Origin: Prevotella sp.
GTDB lineage: Bacteria; Bacteroidota; Bacteroidia; Bacteroidales; Bacteroidaceae
Length of the DNA stretch: 12,187 nt
Assembly: GCA_021636625.1 (NCBI GenBank)
Contig: JAJWLX010000084.1
Location: forward strand, 1 to 12,187
Direction of reading: 5' to 3'
Each line of letters starts with the position of its first letter. Within the stretch, counting starts at the first letter, position 1. Shown here in pieces: positions 6,149 through 12,187 of the stretch. The notes below the pieces were generated by a model. The model worked only from the letters and a program-made list of their open reading frames with translations, did not search any database and was not told where the DNA came from. A program made the translations under genes and the position numbers.

Positions 6149-8485
6149 TTATTCTTTTTTACTTCTTCTGCCTCTTGCCTTTGGTTCTGGTGCTTCCTTG
6201 ATGATGGTCATGCACTCCTCGTAGCTGAGTGACTCTACGTTCTCCTGCTTTGCCTTCGGAATGCGGTAGTTCTTGCCATCGAATGCGATGTAAGGACCAT
6301 AGCGGCCATTCAGGAGCTCCAGCTTGTTGTCTTCCTCAAAGGTCTTGATATGGCGTTTCTGCTCGTTAGAGCGTTTTTCGTTGATAAGTTCCACTGCCTG
6401 TTCCAGGGTGATGGCCATTGGGTCGATTTCCTTAGGAATGGATACATACTTACGGTCATGGAGTACGTATGGACCGAAACGGCCGCTTCCGATGGTTACG
6501 GTAGTGCCTTCGAACTCACCAACCTGGCGAGGCAGCTTGAAGAGTTCCAATGCTTCCTCCAGAGTGATGGTCTCGATGCTCTTGTCGGCAGGCAACTGGG
6601 CAAACTGTGGCTTGTCCTTGTCTTCGGCGGTACCAATCTGAACCACAGGACCGAATCTTCCGATCTTTACGAATACAGGGCGGCCGCTCTTTGGGTCCTT
6701 GCCCAGTTCTCGTTCACCGGCCTTGTGCTCGCTGCGTGCTTCCATCACACCCTTCACCTCCGGTTCGAAACGCTTGTCGAAGTCCTTCATCCATTTGGTC
6801 CACTCGGTCTTTCCCTCGGCGATATCATCGAACTTCTGCTCTACGTTGGCAGTAAAGTTATAGTCCATGATGTTAGGGAAGTTGGCCATCAGGAAGTCGT
6901 TTACCACGATTCCGATATCGGTAGGGAGAAGCTTGCCCTTCTCCGAGCCAGCCTGTTCCTTCTTGGTCTTCTGGGTAATCATGATACCCTTCAGCGTATC
7001 TACGGTGTAGGTGCGCTCCTCGCCCTGCTTGTCGCCCTTCACAACGTATTCACGCTGCTGGATGGTGCTGATGGTAGGAGCATAGGTAGATGGACGGCCA
7101 ATGCCGAGGTCTTCCAGCTTCTTCACCAGACTTGCTTCGGTGTATCTTGCTGGTGCCAGAGAGAATTTCTCTGTGGCGATGATTTCACGGCGCTGCAACT
7201 CATCGCCTTCCTTCATGGCTGGCAGGAGATGGGTTGAATCTTCTACGTTCTCATCCTCATCGGTAGATTCGCGATATACCTTGAGGAAACCATCGAATAC
7301 AACAACCTCACCATTGGCAACAAACTTCTCGCTGGTGTTGTCGATGCTGATATTGATGGTAGTCTTCTCCAACTGTGCATCCTCCATCTGAGAAGCGATG
7401 GTACGTTTCCAGATCAGGTCGTATAGACGCTTCTCCTGGCTGGTGCCATCGATGCTTGTCTCGCTCATGTAGGTAGGTCGGATGGCCTCGTGAGCCTCCT
7501 GTGCACCCTTGGAGTTGGTGTGATAGGCACGTGGCTTGCTGTATTCCTTGCCGTACTCCTTGATAATTTCATCCTTGCTGGCATTGCTGCAGAGGGAAGA
7601 GAGATTCACACTGTCGGTACGCATGTAGGTGATGCGTCCACCCTCGTACAGACGCTGAGCCACCATCATGGTCTGGCTTACGGTGAAGCCGAGCTTGCGG
7701 GCTGCTTCCTGCTGCAGGGTTGAGGTGGTGAAAGGAGGCGCTGGTGTACGCTTCAGCGGTTTCTTGGTGACAGCCTCTACGGTGAACTTGGCGTCCTTGC
7801 ACTTCTCCAGGAAGGCTTCCACCTCTTCATGGGTCTTGAAACGGTGATCGAGTTCTGCCTTTACCTCTGTGGCTGCGCCATTCTCGCTGATCAGGGCGAA
7901 TACGGCATTGACACGATAGTATGGTTCGCTCTTGAACTTCTGGACTTCACGCTCACGCTCCACGATGAGGCGTACGGCAACACTCTGTACACGACCGGCA
8001 GAGAGGGCTGGTTTCACCTTTCTCCACAATACAGGAGAGAGCTTGAAGCCCACGATGCGGTCGAGCACACGACGTGCCTGCTGGGCATTCACCAAGTTCA
8101 TGTCCAGGTGGCGTGGGTGCTCAATAGCGTCTAAGATGGCAGGTTTGGTAATTTCATGGAAGACGATACGGCTTGTCTTCGCTTCATCCAGTCCGAGTAC
8201 TTCGCAAAGGTGCCAGCTGATGGCTTCTCCCTCGCGGTCCTCATCGGATGCTAACCAAATCTTCTTAGCTTGCTTCGCTGTTGATTTCAATTCTGTGACG
8301 AGCTTTTTCTTTTCCTCAGGAATCTCATAACAAGGTTCCATGGTCTTCTCGTCTATACTGAGTTCCTTCTTCTTCAGGTCACGGATATGACCGTAAGAAG
8401 ACATCACCTTGAAGTCTTTACCTAAAAACTCTTCGATTTTCTTAGCCTTTGCAGGGCTCTCGACGATTACTAAATTTTCTTGCAT
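6149..8485 (-). CDS. topA: DNA topoisomerase I (type IA)
   Basis: A 778-residue type IA topoisomerase that relaxes negative supercoils by cutting one DNA strand through a 5'-phosphotyrosine bond. The Toprim domain opens with LVIVESPAKAKKIEEFLG (5-22) and holds the metal motif DEDREGE (81-87). The central domains carry the LSAGRVQSVAVRLIVERERE block (161-180), the catalytic tyrosine Y287 in GRITYMRTDS, and HEAIRPT (332-338). The C-terminus has three topoisomerase C-terminal repeats, each with GRFGP or GRYGP (609-613, 668-672, 727-731), and no CxxC zinc fingers; it ends in a basic tail (RGRRSKKE). The start at 8485 leaves the N-terminal motif intact and lies about 20 nt after the predicted transcription start. 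It is first in a pair with aroK, one base away. Confidence 0.98.
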   Translation of the reverse strand: MQENLVIVESPAKAKKIEEFLGKDFKVMSSYGHIRDLKKKELSIDEKTMEPCYEIPEEKKKLVTELKSTAKQAKKIWLASDEDREGEAISWHLCEVLGLDEAKTSRIVFHEITKPAILDAIEHPRHLDMNLVNAQQARRVLDRIVGFKLSPVLWRKVKPALSAGRVQSVAVRLIVEREREVQKFKSEPYYRVNAVFALISENGAATEVKAELDHRFKTHEEVEAFLEKCKDAKFTVEAVTKKPLKRTPAPPFTTSTLQQEAARKLGFTVSQTMMVAQRLYEGGRITYMRTDSVNLSSLCSNASKDEIIKEYGKEYSKPRAYHTNSKGAQEAHEAIRPTYMSETSIDGTSQEKRLYDLIWKRTIASQMEDAQLEKTTINISIDNTSEKFVANGEVVVFDGFLKVYRESTDEDENVEDSTHLLPAMKEGDELQRREIIATEKFSLAPARYTEASLVKKLEDLGIGRPSTYAPTISTIQQREYVVKGDKQGEERTYTVDTLKGIMITQKTKKEQAGSEKGKLLPTDIGIVVNDFLMANFPNIMDYNFTANVEQKFDDIAEGKTEWTKWMKDFDKRFEPEVKGVMEARSEHKAGERELGKDPKSGRPVFVKIGRFGPVVQIGTAEDKDKPQFAQLPADKSIETITLEEALELFKLPRQVGEFEGTTVTIGSGRFGPYVLHDRKYVSIPKEIDPMAITLEQAVELINEKRSNEQKRHIKTFEEDNKLELLNGRYGPYIAFDGKNYRIPKAKQENVESLSYEECMTIIKEAPEPKARGRRSKKE

Positions 8486-8513
8486 ACGCTTCTACACAAT
8501 TTCTTTTGGTCTG

Positions 8514-8521
8514 CAAAAGTA
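8514..8521 (-). promoter_or_regulatory. Predicted topA-aroK promoter (-7 element)
   Basis: Read on the minus strand this is TACTTTTG, an exact match to the Bacteroidota -7 consensus TAnnTTTG. It sits 28 nt before the topA ATG, giving a leader of about 20 nt. I see no clear TTTG at -33; the upstream DNA is AT-rich. This would drive topA and aroK. Confidence 0.7.
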
Positions 8522-8591
8522 AATAAACTTTTTGCTTATACCTTATTATATAGTGATTTTTTTGGTTTTTTAAATGTTTTGGGGCGTATTT

Positions 8592-9125
8592 TCATTCTTT
8601 CGTCTTGTGTTTTGCAAGAAATTTGGCCACTCCCTGTCTTATTGAGCCTAATCCGAACTCTTCGGGATGGAGGTTGCTGAGAGGAATCCAGTATGACTCC
8701 TCGGCATCGTCCTTCGCCTCCACATGAGAGAGGTCTTTCACCTTTACCACATAGAACATATCAAGGGTATGAACCAGGAAGTCGGAATAGAGATAGAGGT
8801 TGGGGATGCTGAACTGATAGTTTGCCCCGATTACTTCCAGCCCCGTTTCTTCCTTTACTTCTCTAGCCACGCCTTCTTCACCGGTTTCATCCATATCTAC
8901 GAATCCGCCCGGCAAGTCAAGGGTGCCTTTGGCTGGCTCGTTTTTTCTGCGAACCACCAGAAGTTCTTCTTTCTCGTTGAGAATGAAGGCTACTGTGGCA
9001 CTGCTGGGATTCAGATAGTAGGTGAATCCGCAGTCCTTGCATTTTTTACTCTTGAAGTTGTTGATCTCGAAATGTAGAGAGCCGCAAACAGGGCAAAACT
9101 TGAATTTATCTAAGACGTGACTCAT
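8592..9125 (-). CDS. Nudix hydrolase with N-terminal zinc ribbon
   Basis: A 177-residue Nudix enzyme, which would hydrolyse a nucleoside diphosphate linked to another group (an NADH-, ADP-sugar- or nucleotide-type substrate); the specificity cannot be read. Residues 10-35 form a zinc ribbon with C11, C14, C29 and C32 (FCPVCGS, KKCKDCGF). The Nudix box is complete at 74-96: G74-x5-E80-x7-REVKEETGL, with the metal-binding glutamates E89, E92 and E93 present. The reading frame is open back to an ATG at 9164, but that start lies inside the terminator stem of the preceding gene; the ATG at 9125 opens with MSHVLDKFKFCPVCG directly before the ribbon and is the better start. It resembles NudC-like proteins in having a ribbon before the Nudix box, but lacks the NudC SQPWPFPxS signature. 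Its stop lies 107 nt before topA, which has its own promoter. Confidence 0.9.
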   Translation of the reverse strand: MSHVLDKFKFCPVCGSLHFEINNFKSKKCKDCGFTYYLNPSSATVAFILNEKEELLVVRRKNEPAKGTLDLPGGFVDMDETGEEGVAREVKEETGLEVIGANYQFSIPNLYLYSDFLVHTLDMFYVVKVKDLSHVEAKDDAEESYWIPLSNLHPEEFGLGSIRQGVAKFLAKHKTKE

Positions 9126-9141
9126 AATATATATATTAAAG

Positions 9142-9178
9142 AGCGGTCGGTCTTTGGATTTCACAAAGATCGACCGCT
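9142..9178 (-). terminator. Terminator of the esterase gene
   Basis: A 15-position stem (9142-9156 with 9164-9178) around a 7-nt loop, perfect but for one position (G-U on the plus strand, A/C on the minus strand). In the minus direction it starts 11 nt after the esterase stop at 9189 and is followed by CTTTAATATATATATT, a modest T/A-rich tail that runs into the Nudix start. Confidence 0.75.
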
Positions 9179-9188
9179 ATGTTATTAA

Positions 9189-10643
9189 TTACCAATTGTC
9201 TGTTCGGAATGGGAAGAGAGGCAGACCGCCTGCATTCGCCATGTTGCCGAGCTGGAAGTTGCGGAAGCAGTAGCGCAGAGCTACCGGCTTCTTGACTTCA
9301 GGGCTGGTTACGACGATGCACTCGTTCCATCCGTCGTTGCCTTCCTGCCAGAAATGCTTGGCTGTGGCAGGATGGAACACCTTGTCTTCGCCGGCTACCT
9401 CGAAGCCCTTGATGCCTTCAAAGCGGTTATAGGCTCCGTAGGTGTTGTCGAAGTGAACCTTCACAGTGTCGCCAACAATCTTCATCTCCTTGAAAGTCAT
9501 ACTCTCGCAGAAGAGTCCCTTCATACCGTAGGTCTTGCTGAGTGCCTGAAGAGCCAGACGCTCACCTACAGGCTGCTTCTGGCATGGGTGAATCTGCTCT
9601 ACCTCGTATGGATAAACCAGATCTTCGGTGCAGACGATGCCACTGTTCGGGATGATCTTGGCTGCATTAAACTGCTGCTCGCGAAGTCTTGGACCTGCAT
9701 CTCCATTGGCGTCACCATTAATATAAGGTGCAATCTGCACGAAATAGAATGGCAGTTCGCCCTGCTTGAAGTCTCTGCGCCACTGGGCTACGAGGTCGGC
9801 AAGACGCTGGGTGTATTGACCTGCCGGGTCACCCACGTTGGAACAGCCTTGATAGAAGAGGATTCCCTTCACGCTATAGTTGAGGATAGGATGGAAGGTT
9901 CCGTTGCCCCAGAGAAGAGGGTAGAGGAAGTCCCACTTGAACTTAGGATTCTTCGTCATCTTGAGGGAGTCGAGGTCTTCTTTCGTGTTCTTTTTCAGAT
10001 AGTCACGATCGAGCCAGCTTTCTACTCGGCTTCCGCCCTTGTTTGCCATCACCAGTCCCACTGGTACGTCGAGCGCCTTGTTGACAACCTGTGCAAAGAA
10101 ATATCCGGTGGCAGATGCATCGCCCACGGTTTCCGGATTAACCTCCTTCCATTCGCAGTTGGCGTCATCTAGCGGTTTGCTGCTCATCACGCTAGGAATC
10201 TTCACGTAGTGTACACCTTTATATTGGTTGGCTTCCAATACAGCCTTGTTGTAGCCTTCTACAGGGCAGTTGCCGAAACCTTTCACCGGCATCTCCATAT
10301 TGCTCTGTCCGGCGCAGACCCATACTTCACCAGCCAATACATTATTGAGGGTAGTCTTTTCGCCATCATCGAAGGTAATGGAGAGTGGAGTGTAGCTAGC
10401 CTTGGGAGTCTGTACCTTGACAGCCCACTTGCCATCCTTTCCGGTCTTTGTCGAATACTTCTGCTGCGACCATGAGGTGCTTACCTCTACCAGGGTACCA
10501 GGCTTGTCCCAACCCCAGAGGTTGGCTTCTGAATCTTGTTGGATAATCATGTTGTCACCCAGGATGTGTGGCAACTTTACTTTAGCGTTTGCTCCTGCTG
10601 TTACGAGAGCCAATGCTGCGAAAGCTAAAAGTTTCTTGTTCAT
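9189..10643 (-). CDS. Secreted SGNH-type esterase, sialate O-acetylesterase family
   Basis: A 484-residue exported hydrolase of the SASA family, which removes O-acetyl groups from sugars such as sialic acids or plant glycans. Residues 1-20 are a signal peptide ending AGANA. A beta-rich N-terminal region (21-100) precedes the catalytic core. The nucleophile is S114 in AGQSNMEMP (111-119). NKGGSRVESW (201-210) supplies the glycine block. The block usually written YQGESN reads YQGCSN here (264-269), and the terminal His block usually DIHP..K..VGeRLA reads EQIHPCQKQPVGERLA (349-364), with H352 kept and the aspartate replaced by Q350. The acid partner is therefore unclear. The C-terminal domain continues to 484. 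It is flanked by hairpins on both sides, so it is probably transcribed alone; no exact TAnnTTTG lies upstream (TAAATTTT is the nearest). The true substrate (sialic acid, xylan, pectin) is unknown. Confidence 0.85.
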   Translation of the reverse strand: MNKKLLAFAALALVTAGANAKVKLPHILGDNMIIQQDSEANLWGWDKPGTLVEVSTSWSQQKYSTKTGKDGKWAVKVQTPKASYTPLSITFDDGEKTTLNNVLAGEVWVCAGQSNMEMPVKGFGNCPVEGYNKAVLEANQYKGVHYVKIPSVMSSKPLDDANCEWKEVNPETVGDASATGYFFAQVVNKALDVPVGLVMANKGGSRVESWLDRDYLKKNTKEDLDSLKMTKNPKFKWDFLYPLLWGNGTFHPILNYSVKGILFYQGCSNVGDPAGQYTQRLADLVAQWRRDFKQGELPFYFVQIAPYINGDANGDAGPRLREQQFNAAKIIPNSGIVCTEDLVYPYEVEQIHPCQKQPVGERLALQALSKTYGMKGLFCESMTFKEMKIVGDTVKVHFDNTYGAYNRFEGIKGFEVAGEDKVFHPATAKHFWQEGNDGWNECIVVTSPEVKKPVALRYCFRNFQLGNMANAGGLPLFPFRTDNW

Positions 10644-10684
10644 TTTTTAGTGCTTAAAATTTATTGTTGCTGTTAATCTATTGT

Positions 10685-10765
10685 AGCTCGTATTGGATGA
10701 TAGAAGCTGGAAGCCTGGAGAAAAGTCCAGACTTCCGGCTTATCTGTTGTATGAAAGCTCGTATT
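10685..10765. repeat. 10-bp direct repeats flanking a hairpin
   Basis: AGCTCGTATT occurs exactly at 10685-10694 and 10756-10765, with the hairpin at 10704-10741 between them. The right copy overlaps the stop codon of the lipoprotein gene (10764-10766). The arrangement could be chance, or the footprint of a small inserted element with target duplication. Confidence 0.5.
10704..10741 (-). terminator. Terminator-like hairpin after the lipoprotein gene
   Basis: A 16-position stem (10704-10719 with 10726-10741) around the loop GAAAAG, with one wobble and one mismatch. It begins 22 nt after the stop of the minus-strand lipoprotein gene and 61 nt before the esterase start. There is no T-run on the minus side (CTATCATCC follows), so termination may be weak or Rho-assisted. 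Confidence 0.55.
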
Positions 10766-11942
10766 AAAGAAGGTTCTTGATGGCTGCATCAATGTCCTTG
10801 ATCTGTATGTCGCGGGCTCTCAGAGTATTGCTTCTGTCAATGAGGAAGAAGGTAGGGATGCTCTGCACGTTGTAGAGCTGGAGACTTGTTCCCTGGATGC
10901 CGTTCTCCTCACGTACGCAGATCCATGGAAGGGCAGCGGTAGATGTTTTCCAGAAGTGTTCATCTGGATCTACGGAAACCTGATAGATTTCCAGTCCGGC
11001 AGTATGATATTTGTTGTAAAGCTCACGGAGCATCATAATGCGCTTGGTGCTCTCGTTGCTGGCGAAGATATGGAAATCGAGCAATACCACCTTGCCGGTG
11101 AGATCAGAGAGGCGGCGAACCTGTCCCTTGTTGTCCTGCAGGGCAATTTCTATGCATCCGTTTACGCTCACCTTGCTTGCCTCAATCTGCTGCTGTGCAC
11201 GCTGCCTGTCAATGATACGGATATCCTTCATGCCCTCGATGGCGATGTTGTGCAGGTTCTTGCCACGCTCTGCTCCTGGATAGTAAGTATCCCAGCTTGT
11301 AGCTACGGCAGCGAATACTTTCACGTCATCCTTGTTGTTGCGAGGGTTGAAGATGAGTGAGTTGGTGTTGCCCAACTGGATAGTCTGGAAGAGTGCATAG
11401 TAAGAGGAAGCCTTCATCGGCTCCTTGAAGATGTAGTTGGTCTTTACATCCTGCTTGTATGCAGCCAGCATGCGAGCCACGATGACATCCATGGAATCTA
11501 CCCCGATGTTAGGGCTCTTGATGATGCCATTGATGTTGCTCTGCAGGGTCATCTGCTTGAGCGAAAGTTCCTTGATCTTGCTGCAGTTCTCTGAACCTTC
11601 CACCTCGTACTTGTAGCTCATCTGAGGATAAGCTGCCTTCACGTTGACGGTCTCGGTTGAGTCGATACTGAGGTTGATGCTCTGGTTGGCAATGCGGAGA
11701 CGGTAGAATTCTGGAGTGATGCTGTCCATCGCATTCTCTTCGAAAGCGAAGGAGCCGTCTTCACCCAGTTTCACCGAGTCAATCTTCACCGGACCATTCA
11801 GGCTGAGGTTCTCCAGGTAGAGCATAGAGTCCTGAGCCTCGGTAATATTACCGTTGATATGAAATTTCTTGTTGTTACAAGAAGTGAGAGCCAGCGCAGC
11901 TACCATAATCACTGCCGCTGAATAGATTCTAGATATCTTCAT
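10764..11942 (-). CDS. DUF4369/thioredoxin-fold lipoprotein lacking the CxxC motif
   Basis: A 392-residue predicted lipoprotein. The signal sequence ends in lipobox LTSC (19-22), so C22 would be lipidated and the protein anchored to a membrane facing the periplasm. Residues about 25-115 look like a DUF4369 beta domain (FHINGNITEAQDSMLYLENL at 27-46), followed by a helical middle (120-250) and a TlpA/AhpC-like thioredoxin fold (about 260-392). In that fold KVVLLDF (284-290) and the cis-proline loop SIPTFFLID (361-369, P363) are intact. The place where TlpA proteins carry WCxxC reads A294-S295-N-E-S298, so both redox cysteines are serine. The only other cysteines are 120, 263 and 342. It therefore should not be a standard disulfide oxidoreductase; a binding or structural role is more likely. 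A TACCTTTG promoter element lies 32 nt upstream, and the gene diverges from the likely pnp gene. Confidence 0.88.
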   Translation of the reverse strand: MKISRIYSAAVIMVAALALTSCNNKKFHINGNITEAQDSMLYLENLSLNGPVKIDSVKLGEDGSFAFEENAMDSITPEFYRLRIANQSINLSIDSTETVNVKAAYPQMSYKYEVEGSENCSKIKELSLKQMTLQSNINGIIKSPNIGVDSMDVIVARMLAAYKQDVKTNYIFKEPMKASSYYALFQTIQLGNTNSLIFNPRNNKDDVKVFAAVATSWDTYYPGAERGKNLHNIAIEGMKDIRIIDRQRAQQQIEASKVSVNGCIEIALQDNKGQVRRLSDLTGKVVLLDFHIFASNESTKRIMMLRELYNKYHTAGLEIYQVSVDPDEHFWKTSTAALPWICVREENGIQGTSLQLYNVQSIPTFFLIDRSNTLRARDIQIKDIDAAIKNLL

Positions 11943-11973
11943 GAATTTTAGTATTTTGCGAAATTATCGACTG

Positions 11974-11981
11974 CAAAGGTA
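11974..11981 (-). promoter_or_regulatory. Predicted promoter of the lipoprotein gene (-7 element)
   Basis: On the minus strand this reads TACCTTTG, an exact TAnnTTTG match, 31 nt before the ATG at 11942. The predicted leader is about 25 nt. No convincing -33 TTTG is seen. Confidence 0.7.
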
Positions 11982-12077
11982 GTAATAAAATCGGGAATAA
12001 TGCACCTTAGATAGATAAAATTATTAAAAAAGTAGAAAATAGTTGCCCAAATATTCGTTTATTAATTATTAAAGAGG

Positions 12078-12085
12078 TATCTTTG
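12078..12085 (+). promoter_or_regulatory. Predicted promoter of the right-edge gene (-7 element)
   Basis: TATCTTTG is an exact match to TAnnTTTG, 51 nt before the ATG at 12137. The AT-rich stretch upstream has TTTATT at 12057-12062 near the -33 position but no exact TTTG. It faces away from the promoter at 11974-11981; the two elements are 96 nt apart. Confidence 0.7.
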
Positions 12086-12092
12086 CACCGTT

Positions 12093-12113
12093 TTAGATAT
12101 TAGATGTTAGACA
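12093..12113 (+). repeat. Three tandem 7-bp repeats in the leader of the right-edge gene
   Basis: TTAGATA, TTAGATG and TTAGACA follow each other without gaps at 12093-12099, 12100-12106 and 12107-12113. They begin about where transcription from the 12078 promoter should start, so they would lie in the first part of the mRNA leader. Confidence 0.65.
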
Positions 12114-12136
12114 AAACAATAAGTTTTAATAATTAG

Positions 12137-12187
12137 ATGAACGTAATTACAAAAAGTGTTCAGTTGCCTGATGGAAGAACCATCACA
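12137..12187 (+). CDS. pnp: Start of probable polyribonucleotide nucleotidyltransferase (cut by window end)
   Basis: Only 17 codons are in the window: MNVITKSVQLPDGRTIT. This resembles the start of Bacteroidales polynucleotide phosphorylase as I remember it (an opening of the type xxKTIELGDGRTITLETGKLA), the exoribonuclease that degrades RNA with phosphate. The match is short and from memory, so the name is tentative. The start is supported by a TAnnTTTG promoter 51 nt upstream and an open frame to the edge. No Shine-Dalgarno is evident in the AT-rich leader. Confidence 0.65.
   Translation, partial: MNVITKSVQLPDGRTIT

Noticed and set aside
6149..6300. Possible loss of topA zinc-finger domains by truncation
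   Set aside because: The C-terminus is filled by three complete GRFGP/GRYGP repeats and a basic tail, which is a normal alternative architecture, not a truncation.
6350..7237. Plus-strand open frame of 295 codons opposite topA
   Set aside because: It lies fully inside topA, whose catalytic motifs and C-terminal repeats are intact; the peptide looks like a shadow translation.
9354..10172. Plus-strand open frame of 272 codons opposite the esterase
   Set aside because: Antisense to a complete secreted esterase with signal peptide and GQSN motif; no independent support.
1..12187. CRISPR array, tRNA, rRNA, insertion sequence, phage or toxin-antitoxin genes
   Set aside because: No regularly spaced repeats longer than the 7-bp tracts, no cloverleaf or rRNA-like stretch, and no transposase, integrase or toxin-like protein was seen on either strand.

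Overview
The window looks like chromosomal core and accessory DNA of a gut or oral Bacteroidales, most likely Prevotella/Segatella (Bacteroidota). I infer this from three things. First, promoters match the Bacteroidota sigma-ABfr -7 element TAnnTTTG (three exact copies) and most starts lack a Shine-Dalgarno sequence. Second, the families present are typical: a DUF4369-type TlpA lipoprotein, a short ECF sigma/anti-sigma pair, and a topA with C-terminal repeats instead of zinc fingers. Third, the order topA-aroK-speA-argB resembles what I remember of Bacteroidales genomes. No species call is possible without a search.

Layout. Positions 12-48 hold the terminator of a gene left of the window. A plus-strand secreted GH88 unsaturated glucuronyl hydrolase follows (258-1502), then two tandem hairpins (1526-1598). 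From there to 11942 every gene is on the minus strand. In transcription order these are: a DUF4369/thioredoxin-fold lipoprotein (11942-10764), a secreted SGNH esterase annotated in relatives as sialate O-acetylesterase (10643-9189), a zinc-ribbon Nudix hydrolase (9125-8592), topA (8485-6149), aroK (6147-5620), speA (5511-3619), argB (3599-2829), an ECF sigma factor (2708-2193) and its overlapping putative anti-sigma partner (2203-1703). At the right edge a divergent plus-strand gene, probably pnp, begins at 12137. No gene-free stretch exceeds 300 bases.

Function. topA and aroK form a tight pair (1 nt apart) read from a clear promoter. speA and argB form a second pair (19 nt apart) after a hairpin, joining arginine breakdown to agmatine with the second step of arginine synthesis. 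The sigma/anti-sigma genes are translationally coupled by an 11-nt overlap. The two carbohydrate enzymes at opposite ends are orphans, with no SusC/SusD genes in view.

Most of the window is ordinary housekeeping. The points most worth a second look are the thioredoxin-fold lipoprotein whose CxxC has become SxxS, the non-zinc anti-sigma partner, two tracts of tandem 7-bp repeats at gene boundaries, the altered active-site motifs in the esterase, and hairpins that can pair in alternative ways. I found no CRISPR array, tRNA, rRNA, insertion sequence or phage gene, and no convincing new multi-gene system.
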